Numbered from the stretch's first letter, positions 48,341 through 57,134 are shown. The stretch is 64,000 bases of DNA from Rhodoferax_B ferrireducens_A (GCF_031458075.1 NZ_JAVDXT010000001.1:1860001-1924000), one strand, 5' to 3'. Numbers and translations are program-made. Notes: a model not told the origin generated them from the letters alone.

Positions 48341-49722
48341 TGAAGCGCGACGACCAAAAGCTCGCTTCGCGCGTCTTGCGCGTCGATGTAATTGAGCAAG
48401 GCGGCCAGGCGCGGCCAGGTTGCACCGCGTGCGAAATCGGCGCCGACTTGGCATTCTCGACCAGCCATCTGGAGAGCTACTGCCTCGTGCAGTGGGAACC
48501 GGTCATCTTCGACGCGCTGGTGGTTGCCGCAGCGGTGGAGTTCTGCGACCGAATCCAACGACGGCAAGCTCACCACTGGGGACGAACTTTCGAACTGCTC
48601 GTGCCTGTCCACGACCCGGATCGTTGGAATGCGCCATCTGTCAATGTCGCGCTCAAAGCAGCGCTGGACTTCTTGACTGGTGACTGCTGGCAGATTTCGT
48701 TCGTCGCTCGCAAGGCGCCCGCCAATGTTCCGCAGCAGTTTTCGTTTGAGGTACCTGGCGATACGCGAGCGATCATTGCTTTCAGCGAGGGCCTCGACTC
48801 CCGCGCGGTCGCGGGGCTGATGCATCGTGTGTACGGCGACGGCCTCATCCGCGTGCGGCTCGGCACCAAGAAGTTTGAGCCACCCATCACGCTGTCCGGC
48901 AAGAAGCAGCCCTTCACTTCGATTCCATACGATGTGAAACCGAAGACGGGCGAGTTCGTCGAATCGAGCGCCCGCTCCCGAGGCTTCAAGTTTGCAACGA
49001 TGAGCGGCATCGCTGCCTACCTCGTAAAAGCAGAGAAAATCATCGTGACGGAAAGCGGCCAAGGCTCAATCGGCCCTGTGCTGGTTCCCGTCGGCCAAGG
49101 CTACGAGGACTATCGCTCCTACCCGTTGTTTACCGACCGGATGGAGAGGTTCTTTTTTGCGCTGTTCGATCACCGCGTCCACTTTGACTTCCCTCGACTG
49201 TGGAGCACCAAGGGAGAAACTCTCGCAGCCTTCGTCAAAGAATGCGTCGATGGTTCCCATTGGAGCAAGACTAGGTCTTGTTGGCAACAGACCCGCCACT
49301 CGTCGGTGGCTGGAAAGTTGCGTCAATGCGGCATCTGCGCGGCCTGCATGCTGCGTAGGCTCAGCGTGCACGCTGCGGGGCTGACCGAGGACCGAGAAAC
49401 CTACATCTGGAAGGACCTCGCGTCTCCAACCTTTAAAGAAGGTGCTGGCTCGGCTACGGAGCACATCACCAAGAGCAAGTTCGAATATGCCATCGCAGGC
49501 GTGCTGCACCTTGATCATCTTGCGGGCTTGCAGAAGTCGGCGATGGACAAGGTGGCGATTGACCTGGCTGTGACCGAACTGAGTCGCTCCCGTGGAATGG
49601 CGGTGGACGCGACCCGAAGTGCGATGACTCGACTACTAAATCAACATGAGAGTGAATGGATGAATTTTCTTGATGCCTTGGGGCCCAACTCCTTCGTTAC
49701 TGCGTGGGTGGGACGACCATGA
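48340..49722 (+). CDS. QueC-like PP-loop ATPase (QatC-like)
   Basis: A 460-residue protein resembling 7-cyano-7-deazaguanine synthase (QueC) and the QueC-like QatC of the Qat defence system. It has a modified PP-loop at residues 149-154 (SEGLDS; the canonical form is SGGxDS) for ATP pyrophosphatase chemistry. A zinc knuckle CGICAACMLRR has Cys330, Cys333 and Cys336. About 140 N-terminal residues of other fold precede the ATPase. No other queuosine or deazaguanine genes are nearby, so a role in base synthesis is unlikely; modifying a protein or nucleic acid is inference. The gene overlaps both neighbours. Confidence 0.75.
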   Translation: MKRDDQKLASRVLRVDVIEQGGQARPGCTACEIGADLAFSTSHLESYCLVQWEPVIFDALVVAAAVEFCDRIQRRQAHHWGRTFELLVPVHDPDRWNAPSVNVALKAALDFLTGDCWQISFVARKAPANVPQQFSFEVPGDTRAIIAFSEGLDSRAVAGLMHRVYGDGLIRVRLGTKKFEPPITLSGKKQPFTSIPYDVKPKTGEFVESSARSRGFKFATMSGIAAYLVKAEKIIVTESGQGSIGPVLVPVGQGYEDYRSYPLFTDRMERFFFALFDHRVHFDFPRLWSTKGETLAAFVKECVDGSHWSKTRSCWQQTRHSSVAGKLRQCGICAACMLRRLSVHAAGLTEDRETYIWKDLASPTFKEGAGSATEHITKSKFEYAIAGVLHLDHLAGLQKSAMDKVAIDLAVTELSRSRGMAVDATRSAMTRLLNQHESEWMNFLDALGPNSFVTAWVGRP

Positions 49723-50906
49723 GCGACTCCCCCCTGAGTACTGTCTCAGCCGTCGACGTGGGCGAGCGGCTGCGACTAGCGCGCGAGTCAAAGGGCCTAA
49801 CTCAGAAGGACGCAGCGGATGCCATCTCTGTGGCACGGACGACGCTGGTTGCTATCGAACAAGGTCAGCGGCGCCTCCGGATTGACGAGCTGCAGCAGCT
49901 CGCCAAGCTCTACAGCTTGTCCGTGAACGCCTTACTACGTCGTGAAGCAGTTCACGTGGACCTGATTCCACGTTTTCGCAAAGTGGTCGGCGCGGAAGAC
50001 GTTGCTGCAAGTCAAGCTACCCAGCTACTCGCCAACCTGGCACGTGCCGAGGTCGAGCTGGAAAACCTGCTTGGTGTCAAAAGGGCCAGGAACTACCCAC
50101 CAGAGCGCCCCATCCTTCCAGGCGACGTCCGCATGCAAGCTGAGCAGGACGCGCAGGAGCTGCGGCAACGCCTCGGTTTGGGCTTTGCGCCAATCGCGGA
50201 CATCGTGACTCTACTGGAGATGGAGCTCGGCATACGGGTCTACGTGCGACGCTTTGATGGATCGGTGTCAGGCGTCTTCGCGCACGACGATACTCTTGGC
50301 GCATGCTTCCTTCTCAACGCGAACCATCCGCGCGAAAGACGAAACCAGACGGGCGGCCACGAGCTGGGCCACTTCATCTCCGTGCGACATGACGCCGAGG
50401 TGCTACATGCCGACGAGCCGGAGAGCTCGCGGGAAGAGCGCTACGCCAATGCTTTCGGCAGAGCCTTCTTGACACCTGGTGGCGCAGTTAGGCAAAAATT
50501 CCAGGAAGTGACGGCGGGCTCCACCCACCTGACCCGGCGGCACATCATCGTGATGGCGCACTTCTTCGGGGTCTCACGCGAGGCCGTGGTTCGTCGCCTT
50601 GAGGAGCTTGGTTTGACCAAAAAGGGGACTTGGGAGTGGTTCGCCGCCAACGGTGGCATCACCGACGAGCAAGCTGCTCAGGTGTTGGGTGACCTTCGCA
50701 CGCCCGACCGGCAAAAGCTTGAGGCCGACAAGCCCACGAGTATCCGAATTAACCTGCTGGCGGCTGAAGCTTACCGACGCGAGCTGCTAAGTGAGGGACA
50801 GCTGGCCAGACTTCTTCATCTTGACCGCATCGAGCTTCGTGAAATGCTCGAAGAGGTAGACCTACTGGAGGTAGAGGCCGATGGCGCTCCCACCCTCCTT
50901 ATCTGA
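49719..50906 (+). CDS. XRE helix-turn-helix fused to an ImmA/IrrE metallopeptidase
   Basis: A 395-residue two-domain protein. Residues 10-68 are a Cro/CI-type HTH (VGERLRLARESKGLTQKDAADAISVARTTLVAIEQGQRRL). Residues about 140-290 are an ImmA/IrrE zinc peptidase with the active-site helix GGHELGHFIS (His214, Glu215, His218). This class cleaves repressors to switch on mobile elements or defence genes. The last 100 residues form a helical tail. Start ATG 49719 overlaps the QueC-like stop. It likely binds the operator before the operon and is a switch for it. Confidence 0.85.
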   Translation: MSDSPLSTVSAVDVGERLRLARESKGLTQKDAADAISVARTTLVAIEQGQRRLRIDELQQLAKLYSLSVNALLRREAVHVDLIPRFRKVVGAEDVAASQATQLLANLARAEVELENLLGVKRARNYPPERPILPGDVRMQAEQDAQELRQRLGLGFAPIADIVTLLEMELGIRVYVRRFDGSVSGVFAHDDTLGACFLLNANHPRERRNQTGGHELGHFISVRHDAEVLHADEPESSREERYANAFGRAFLTPGGAVRQKFQEVTAGSTHLTRRHIIVMAHFFGVSREAVVRRLEELGLTKKGTWEWFAANGGITDEQAAQVLGDLRTPDRQKLEADKPTSIRINLLAAEAYRRELLSEGQLARLLHLDRIELREMLEEVDLLEVEADGAPTLLI

Positions 50907-51537
50907 GCATCCATCCATGCTGGTTGTCGACGCCAGCGTCATCATCAGCCTGAATGCCTCAGGCTGCGCCGCAACAATTCTTGACTCGCTTCCGCACCGC
51001 ATCGCTGTTGTCGACATCGTCGTCGACGAAATAAGAGGTGGCTTGCGACGCGGACGCAAGGATACTGCCACGCTTGATGCGTTGCTTGAGGGCAAGCTGC
51101 TTGACGTGGTGACGCTTGGCCCTAAAGGGTTACTTCGCTTTGAATCTCTCGTGGTCGGCGCTGCTGGCGAGACATTGGACGACGGCGAGGCAGCAACCCT
51201 TGCATATGCAGAAGAAGCCGATGCGCGAGCGCTCATTGACGAGCGGAAAGCAAGGCGAATAGCAGGCGAGCGGCATGCCTACATACCGCTTAGCTGCACC
51301 ATGGACCTTTTCGGCTGTGAGAATGTGGCGCGCGCCATTGGCCCCACTGGCGTCGCGGATGCCATACACAGCGCATTGGTCGGGGCGCGCATGCGCGTAC
51401 TCAACGAACACATGGATTGGGTCGTCAGCCAGATAGGAGACCAACGAGCCGCTGGCTGTCCATCCTTATCGGTGTTCATTCGGGAACAGGCGAGAAAGCG
51501 TCTGCAGAGACCGTCGGCCGCACCCCAGCCTTCATAA
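50881..51537 (+). CDS. PIN-like domain protein
   Basis: A 218-residue protein of the PIN superfamily (DUF3368-like): first acidic residue Asp17 in LVVDASVIIS, then the Glu in VVDEIRGG, the central DDGEAATLAYAEE and the later acidic residue in ALIDERKARRIA. PIN proteins are Mg2+-dependent RNases, often toxins. The C-terminal 60 residues are an added helical region. It overlaps the ImmA gene by 26 bases; GGAGG upstream supports start 50881, with ATG 50917 as a possible alternative. In this operon it could be the effector that the peptidase protein controls. Confidence 0.75.
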   Translation: MALPPSLSEHPSMLVVDASVIISLNASGCAATILDSLPHRIAVVDIVVDEIRGGLRRGRKDTATLDALLEGKLLDVVTLGPKGLLRFESLVVGAAGETLDDGEAATLAYAEEADARALIDERKARRIAGERHAYIPLSCTMDLFGCENVARAIGPTGVADAIHSALVGARMRVLNEHMDWVVSQIGDQRAAGCPSLSVFIREQARKRLQRPSAAPQPS

Positions 51538-51783
51538 CTCGCTAGCCTGCTTTTGGGGTTGCAACGAGAATCTCAATTCCGCATCAACGTCCAATGATGC
51601 CATTCGTTGGTACTTCGAGGAGCGCCGTGATCTTGGTCGGCTGCTCGCAGCGCCGGTACGTCAGCGGGCCAGCGGCTTGGCCTAGTTGTAGTCCTACCGC
51701 CAGGTAGCAATGGTGGTCCGGGCTTGGCTCAATGTTTCAAACCACTGCTTGTTACGGTCCATAGACATTTGACCACTTTGGGT

Positions 51784-52626
51784 TCACAGACGATACCCGT
51801 CCTGCATGAACCATTGCGACCGGAAGAGACCCGCGTAGAGAGCCGCCTCCCATTCATTGGGACGTGGGAATCTATTCACTCTACGGCCGACGAACGTCTG
51901 CAAATCGGCCGGCGTCAAATCTGCAAGAAAATCCTTCACGCTGGCAAGGTGACTACCCGCCTGCACCGCGTACCTGGCTGCAAGTTCCAGTTCACTGAAA
52001 TGATGGCGCACCCGCTTGCACAATCCTTCACTCCAGTCGGCAGGGGTTTCCACTCGATATGCGACGGTAACGGGATTGGTATCTTGCACATCACATAGCA
52101 ACCAAGTTTCAGTTTCTATCCGTGCTTCTTCAAAATAGGGGTGTGGCATGGTGGTTTCCACCCCAATTGCTCCCGCCCCCATTTTTTTATTGCAGTCCGT
52201 ACACGCGGGCACCAGGTTTATCGGCAGAACCGAGAACACGGGATACCGAGCCTTAGCTGCAAAATGGTCTAACGTGGAGACATGACCAAAGCCGCAGAGT
52301 GGGCAGATTCCCAGCTCTGTCATTCTGAGTTGGTCATAGTGGCTTCGTCCGCCACCCTTGCCTTTTGACATCTGGCCGTCGTAAAGGTCGACAAAATCTT
52401 TCTTGGTCAAGTTGGCCAGAACGATTTGGTCGTCATTTCCCCACGCTGCAGCCGGAAAATGGTGTAGCTCGCTGATCCCGGCTCGCTTCGCATACAGCTC
52501 AGACGCTTCTTCAACTGCCAGTGCTGCTTCAGTGAACTTTGCTGACAACACTGCGTTTGACAGACTTCCAACACAGTCTGCATATACGGTCGCTCTATTC
52601 ATTGTCGGCTTCGGCAGACACCTCAT
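51784..52626 (-). CDS. HNH endonuclease, Septu PtuB-like
   Basis: A 280-residue protein with an HNH/zinc-finger nuclease core in the middle: Cys108 and Cys111 (CPLCGFG), Asp120-His121, Asn137 (INLVPAC) and Cys142/Cys145 (CTDCNKK). HNH proteins cut DNA with one metal ion. It directly follows an ABC-type ATPase gene on the minus strand, with ATGA overlap, which is the arrangement of the Septu (PtuA-PtuB) anti-phage system. The N-terminus MRCLPKPTMNRATV leaves a second ATG possible 8 codons later. Membership of Septu is inferred from this pairing and the domains. Confidence 0.8.
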   Translation of the reverse strand: MRCLPKPTMNRATVYADCVGSLSNAVLSAKFTEAALAVEEASELYAKRAGISELHHFPAAAWGNDDQIVLANLTKKDFVDLYDGQMSKGKGGGRSHYDQLRMTELGICPLCGFGHVSTLDHFAAKARYPVFSVLPINLVPACTDCNKKMGAGAIGVETTMPHPYFEEARIETETWLLCDVQDTNPVTVAYRVETPADWSEGLCKRVRHHFSELELAARYAVQAGSHLASVKDFLADLTPADLQTFVGRRVNRFPRPNEWEAALYAGLFRSQWFMQDGYRL

Positions 52627-54173
52627 CGGGGCAGCTCCAGCGATTTTCCGCGTAGCAACGACAGCAAAATCGCCTGCGCCTCATCGCCCAGTTGTCCGTC
52701 AAAGTTGGCCAAGATGCTGTCAAACGTTCCACCAGCATTTACTGCGGACTCGAGCATTTCATGAAACCCAGACTTAGAAACTTCGAGACCAAAAACTTCT
52801 CGAGTCAGTACACCGACGTTCTCCCCAAAAGTTTCGCGATTGGGTCTGTCGCTCCGCGCCTCCAGTCGACTCCTCGTCATTTTCCAAACGCAAGACTTCG
52901 GCACTTCTTGGAGCACGACGGGCGAATGCGTGGCAACAATAGCAACACCGTTACGACTAAACAGGAGCTCGGACAGCGCACGTGTGAACGCAGACAAAAG
53001 GGGAGGATGGAGGTGGCTCTCCGGCTCGTCCAGAAGCACGAGGGTCTTTTCTTCAACCATTTCCACCAGCTTAGTCATCGTCAAGAGCACTATTGAATGC
53101 CCTGAACTCATGCGGCCAGCTTTAGCAGCCGCTTTTTCAACCGCCTCATCTTCATCGATTTCAGCGAGGTTAGCCCATTCCATCTCTTCGAAGTTCGAAT
53201 CAGATGCAAGTCGCGAGACTGCCTTGTAGAATCGAGCTTTTTTTTCTGGCTGGCTCATACAGAGCTTGAAGCTCTGAACAAACTCCGCGACCAAATCTGC
53301 ATCGGTCTTTGGCGGTGTCGGTTGGTTTGCGCCGCCGGCTCGGACCGTCTTCATTCCAATATAACAATACGCGGGTCCCTCAGTTCTATCCTGCCTATCC
53401 TTCGGAGGAACGAATGGGTCGAACGCGCTAAACGAAACGGAGATGACGCTACTAAAGTAATCCTTGTGGAGCGGGGACTCGATAAAGCTGCGGTCAATGA
53501 ACACGCAAGATGGCTTTGTCGGTGGGCTATGAGCGACAAGTGCGCTCACCATATTATTTAGAAGGGTCGTTTTTCCAACCCCGTTTCGGCCGATGAGGAC
53601 GTGAATATTGGTGGGAGGATGGGACGCAGCAGCGACCTCAAACTGAAGGCTTACTGCAGCATGCCTCTCATCGGCGGCTTGCTTGAACGAAAATTTGAAA
53701 TCGGAAAGCTGCGCCTCCCCTATGAGCACTCGCTTGAACTGTCCATTAATAACAGATTGACTGACGCCACGTGTAAGCGAGTCTTTAAATACCTTTTCCG
53801 ATTCAACAGCCGCGTGCAGTCCATCGTCTACGACAACGTCTCGCAGTGCTCGAAGTAGCTCCAGACGAATGTCTCCAGGCAATTTTTCTTTCAAACTCTG
53901 GTAATACTCGACATCCTGCCCCAGAGAAAACCATCCTTCGGGTAATTGATTGAAGGTCTCCGGCATGGTTTCCCGAGTCCAACCGTGCGGCTGGCTTTTA
54001 TAGCCAATCTTTAGGGTCCCTATTTCTAACCGTTCTCCCTGCAAGACAACTGTCAAGGTGAAGCTCGTTTTGAATGAATAGTCATCCCAATCCCCGGATG
54101 TCAATTGGAATACATTCAATAAATTGCTATTTGCGCGCTCGCGCACACCCAGTTTCTTAAAGGTCAGTTGCAT
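52623..54173 (-). CDS. AAA/ABC-type ATPase, Septu PtuA-like
   Basis: A 516-residue SMC/ABC-like ATPase. A roughly 190-residue N-terminal region precedes Walker A GRNGVGKT (195-202). The signature is SSGH (356-359), Walker B LVLLDEPESHLHP (378-390) and the switch His416 in VATHSPVVLQEVP. This class senses or holds DNA and gates an associated nuclease. It is the first gene of a two-gene minus-strand unit with the HNH gene. No reverse transcriptase of a retron is present, so this is a plain Septu-like unit rather than a retron-Septu. The long N-terminal part is unassigned. Confidence 0.82.
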   Translation of the reverse strand: MQLTFKKLGVRERANSNLLNVFQLTSGDWDDYSFKTSFTLTVVLQGERLEIGTLKIGYKSQPHGWTRETMPETFNQLPEGWFSLGQDVEYYQSLKEKLPGDIRLELLRALRDVVVDDGLHAAVESEKVFKDSLTRGVSQSVINGQFKRVLIGEAQLSDFKFSFKQAADERHAAVSLQFEVAAASHPPTNIHVLIGRNGVGKTTLLNNMVSALVAHSPPTKPSCVFIDRSFIESPLHKDYFSSVISVSFSAFDPFVPPKDRQDRTEGPAYCYIGMKTVRAGGANQPTPPKTDADLVAEFVQSFKLCMSQPEKKARFYKAVSRLASDSNFEEMEWANLAEIDEDEAVEKAAAKAGRMSSGHSIVLLTMTKLVEMVEEKTLVLLDEPESHLHPPLLSAFTRALSELLFSRNGVAIVATHSPVVLQEVPKSCVWKMTRSRLEARSDRPNRETFGENVGVLTREVFGLEVSKSGFHEMLESAVNAGGTFDSILANFDGQLGDEAQAILLSLLRGKSLELPR

Positions 54174-54325
54174 ACTGTGGTCTCGGATAGGCCGTCGATT
54201 TTATGGTCGTAGGCATTCAATCTCAACGGACTGCTGCCGGTGCAAAACTTATGGACAACATCCTGGCGGCCCAACTTGGATGCACTTTTATCGATGACCG
54301 CTTGTGGCCGACTGTGGCGGTCCAG

Positions 54326-54652
54326 TTAGTCATCGTAGTCTGCCGCGTCGGCGTCGATTGCCCGCTGCAGCGCGGCGGCAGATTCATGTGAGAGAGCAGA
54401 GGGGTAATCCCATGGCTTGACATGTGTCTCCTTTGCCCAATCGAGGTGCGTCGCCAGGGTGCCGTCAGAACAGCACACCAAGCCGTCATCGTTGTCCACA
54501 CGGCGGCCGATGACTTCGGCACTCTTACCCCAAAGTGGGTGGTCATCAGCCAGCTCTCGCTTCAACTGTCGCTGGAGGGCGGGAAGGTCCAGAGGGTGAT
54601 TTAGCGGCCTCCAAGGCAGCCGCCAGTTCAGGCTTTCAACGGTGGGCATCAT
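54326..54652 (-). CDS. Small conserved hypothetical protein
   Basis: A 108-residue protein reading MMPTVESLNWRLPWRPL, then LPALQRQLKRELADDHPLWGKSAEVIGRRVDNDD and DGTLATHLDWAKET. This pattern (HPLWG..A..I.RR.D.DD with a DG..A.HL.W motif) is seen in small proteins around mobile elements and toxin-antitoxin-like loci; no function is known. I chose ATG 54652 over an earlier in-frame start. It sits between the Septu-like unit and kfrA on the same strand. Confidence 0.6.
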   Translation of the reverse strand: MMPTVESLNWRLPWRPLNHPLDLPALQRQLKRELADDHPLWGKSAEVIGRRVDNDDGLVCCSDGTLATHLDWAKETHVKPWDYPSALSHESAAALQRAIDADAADYDD

Positions 54653-54845
54653 GAAATTAGAAAGGAGGCGGGTAGGTCTGCTTCTAGCCGTATGTTGCCG
54701 CACCTCGATATGCCGAATTCTGCAGCCATCATCAAAATGGTGGACAACTAGCGGAACGGCGTGAACGTCCGCCGCCGATTCTTGCCGTTGCCTAGATTGA
54801 AGCCGATCTCATATTGGAGAATGGTCCGTAGAAGATTGACTTGAG

Positions 54846-55844
54846 TCATTTCTGTGCAGTCTCCGCGCTACGCTTTGGGGCACGCTTGGGTATCCGTACC
54901 TGTTCGGGCGCATTGACGGATGCAGGAAGAGTTTGGTGTGCGAGGAGCACATCCAGTTGCTTGAGGGTCGCTGCGCTGGCTGCCGCCTGGGCGTCCAGCA
55001 GGGCGCGCAGTTCCGCTGCGCGCTCCTGGGTGGAGGCCAGCGCCTGGCGAGAGGAGCGCAGTTCCGCATCGGTTTGCCGCAACTTCTCTCCTAGCTGTCG
55101 CTTGTCCAGTTCCGACTGTTGGGAGGCTGCTTCGGCCCGCTGCGTTGCAGCTGCCACTGCGGCCTTGGCCAGCTTGGCCTCCTGTCGCTCGCGATCGAGG
55201 TCCTGCATCAGCCGGCGTTCATTCGCGGCCGTGCGCTCGTCGATCCGGATCCGCTCCTCGGCGTGGCGTTGTCGTTCTTCTTCGGTGCGGCGCCGCTCTG
55301 TATCCCGCTGTTGTTCCACGGCTGACAGCTTGGACTGCAGTGCCTCGATGTCCTGGCCCCGCTCGGCCAGTACGGTCTGGGCTTCCCGCAGCCGGGCCGC
55401 CAGATCCGCCATCTGCTCCTGCGCGACCAACAGGGCGCGCTCGGCCGCCGCCTGCCGTTCCGCAAAAACCGCCTCCTGCTGGGCCAGTTCGGCCACCCGG
55501 GATTCGAAGATAGCGCGCTCGTCCGTAAGTACCTGCCGCGCTGCTGCCGCCGCTATGTTGACCTCCTTGCGTGCTTGCGACAAGGCCGCCTCCCAGAGTT
55601 TGATGCTTGCCTGCTGCACCGCCGCTGGAAGACCGCCCGCCTCCTCCTTGGCCTCGCCGACGCCCAGTCTCGGCCCCAGCGTGGCGAACCAGGTCTCCAA
55701 CAGCGGGCCCACCGTGTTCGGCGAGCCGCGGCCCATTTTCAGGCGCACCCGTTCGATGGTCGGGCGCAGGCCTTCGGCGAGCAAGGCGTCGGCCGCCGTC
55801 CAAACGTCGTCCTGTTGCACACCCCGTGTACTTTTCTGTGACAT
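54846..55844 (-). CDS. KfrA family DNA-binding coiled-coil protein
   Basis: A 332-residue protein with an N-terminal KfrA-type DNA-binding domain (residues about 5-105; VWTAADALLAEGLRPTIERVRLKMGRGSPNTVGPLLETW) and a long coiled coil (about 110-315), rich in Ala, Glu, Gln and Arg. KfrA proteins are plasmid or element autoregulators that form structures important for stability. The start at complement 55842-55844 (MSQKSTRGVQQDD) is the family start; an open frame upstream runs into the divergent integrase promoter. It is divergent from the integrase gene, a pair typical of integrated elements. Confidence 0.88.
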   Translation of the reverse strand: MSQKSTRGVQQDDVWTAADALLAEGLRPTIERVRLKMGRGSPNTVGPLLETWFATLGPRLGVGEAKEEAGGLPAAVQQASIKLWEAALSQARKEVNIAAAAARQVLTDERAIFESRVAELAQQEAVFAERQAAAERALLVAQEQMADLAARLREAQTVLAERGQDIEALQSKLSAVEQQRDTERRRTEEERQRHAEERIRIDERTAANERRLMQDLDRERQEAKLAKAAVAAATQRAEAASQQSELDKRQLGEKLRQTDAELRSSRQALASTQERAAELRALLDAQAAASAATLKQLDVLLAHQTLPASVNAPEQVRIPKRAPKRSAETAQK

Positions 55845-55869
55845 CACCCTACTCCGTTTTATATTTAGC

Positions 55870-55892
55870 CACGATAAGAGATTGTTATCGTG
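55870..55892. promoter_or_regulatory. Inverted repeat in the kfrA-integrase divergent promoter region
   Basis: CACGATAA (55870-55877), 7-base spacer, TTATCGTG (55885-55892). It lies 26 bases before the kfrA start in an AT-rich stretch, a good candidate operator for KfrA autoregulation that could also affect the integrase gene. Confidence 0.6.
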
Positions 55893-55965
55893 ACTTATCA
55901 TTGATTTATGTAATAGATCATACATACTATGTGTGTTAAATAACAATAATTCACTTTGAAGCAGC

Positions 55966-57024
55966 ATGCGCCTACCCAGTCTCCGTAAAACACCGGCTCT
56001 ACAGCCCACTGAACTGACGGATGTCACCCAGCGCGCCGTCGAGGATCTACTGCGCGAAGGCGAATCGCAGAACACCTTGACCAGCTACCGCGGTGCCTTG
56101 CGCTACTGGGCGGCTTGGTACGGCATGCGCTATGGTGGCCAGATTGGCTTACCGCTACCAACGGCATGCGTGCTGCAGTTCATCGTTGACCACGCCGAGC
56201 GGACTACGGCTAAAGGCCTGGTATCAGAACTGCCATCCGAAATTGACCAGGCGCTGGTCCGAGCCGGCTACAAAGGCCGTCTCGGCGCCATGACGCACAA
56301 CACCCTGGTGCACCGCATCGCGGTGCTGTCCAAGGCGCACCAACTGCGCGAGCTAAAGAACCCCTGCCATGACCCCAAGGTGCGCGAGCTGCTGTCGCGG
56401 ACCCGAAAGGCCTACGCCAAGCGTGGCGCCCTGCCGCAGAAGAAAGATGCCTTGACCCAGGATCCGTTGCAGGCTTTGCTGGTCACCTGCGATGACTCGC
56501 CCCGCGGTATCCGCGACCGCGCCCTCCTCCTGTTTGCCTGGGCCAGCGGCGGCCGCCGGCGTTCGGAGGTCGCTGGGGCCGACATGCAGTTCTTGAAGCG
56601 CATCCCGGACGGGTTCAGCTATACCCTCGCCTTCTCCAAGACCAACCAGTCGGGCGCCGATCAGCCGGAAAACACCAAGCCGGTCCTCGGCCCGGCGGCG
56701 GACGCCTTGGAAGCCTGGCTGCAGACAAGTGGCATCACGTCAGGGGCGATATTTAGGCGGGTGCGCAAGGGCGGTCACGTGGGTGAGGCGCTCTCCCCTG
56801 CGGCGGTGCGCGATATTGTGAAAATGCGCTGTGCCCTCGCAGGCGTTGAGGGAGATTTCTCTGCGCACTCGCTTCGCTCGGGGTTTGTGACGGAGGCCGG
56901 GCGGCAGAAGGTGCCGCTGGCGGAGACCATGGCGATGACGGGGCATCACAGTGTCGCGACGGTGCTGGGGTATTTTCGGACCGAGGCGACTTTGTCCAGC
57001 GCGGCCGCGCGGCTATTGAAATAG
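55966..57024 (+). CDS. Tyrosine recombinase / site-specific integrase
   Basis: A 352-residue tyrosine recombinase. An N-terminal SAM-like core-binding domain (TLTSYRGALRYWAAW) covers residues about 20-120. The catalytic set is Arg199 (GGRRRSEVAG), Lys225 region, His301/Arg304 (HSLRSG), His327 or His328 (GHHSVAT) and Tyr336 (GYF). It cuts and rejoins DNA at attachment sites. It faces kfrA and ends 28 bases before a tRNA-Arg-like sequence, suggesting an integration site there. It is intact and could be functional. Confidence 0.9.
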   Translation: MRLPSLRKTPALQPTELTDVTQRAVEDLLREGESQNTLTSYRGALRYWAAWYGMRYGGQIGLPLPTACVLQFIVDHAERTTAKGLVSELPSEIDQALVRAGYKGRLGAMTHNTLVHRIAVLSKAHQLRELKNPCHDPKVRELLSRTRKAYAKRGALPQKKDALTQDPLQALLVTCDDSPRGIRDRALLLFAWASGGRRRSEVAGADMQFLKRIPDGFSYTLAFSKTNQSGADQPENTKPVLGPAADALEAWLQTSGITSGAIFRRVRKGGHVGEALSPAAVRDIVKMRCALAGVEGDFSAHSLRSGFVTEAGRQKVPLAETMAMTGHHSVATVLGYFRTEATLSSAAARLLK

Positions 57025-57051
57025 CGCCCCGAGGTTGGTCGAGTGCGCACT

Positions 57052-57134
57052 GGGGCACGTGGCAGTGCGACGATTGTGTAAGCTGCGGACTCCTAATCCG
57101 TAGGTCGACAGTTCGAATCTGCCAGGCCCCACCA
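57052..57134 (+). tRNA. tRNA-Arg(CCT)-like sequence with atypical D arm
   Basis: The anticodon arm GCGGA-CTCCTAA-TCCGT (anticodon CCT, T33, A37) and the T loop TTCGAAT with stem GACAG/CTGCC are readable. The acceptor end GGGGC/GCCCC and a genomic CCA follow. The D arm is too long (23 bases) and pairs poorly, the last two acceptor pairs mismatch and one T-stem pair mismatches, so it may be a degenerate or element-borne tRNA rather than the housekeeping copy. It lies next to the integrase gene. Confidence 0.5.

Noticed and set aside
47768..51537. Queuosine or 7-deazaguanine DNA modification (dpd) cluster
   Set aside because: Only one QueC-like gene with an altered PP-loop is present; queD, queE, folE and dpdA-like genes are missing.
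51784..54173. Retron with Septu effector
   Set aside because: No reverse transcriptase gene or recognisable msr-msd region lies near the ATPase/HNH pair.
54203..54391. 62-codon plus-strand frame beside the Septu-like genes
   Set aside because: No ribosome site, overlaps the opposite-strand hypothetical gene and has no likeness to a known protein.
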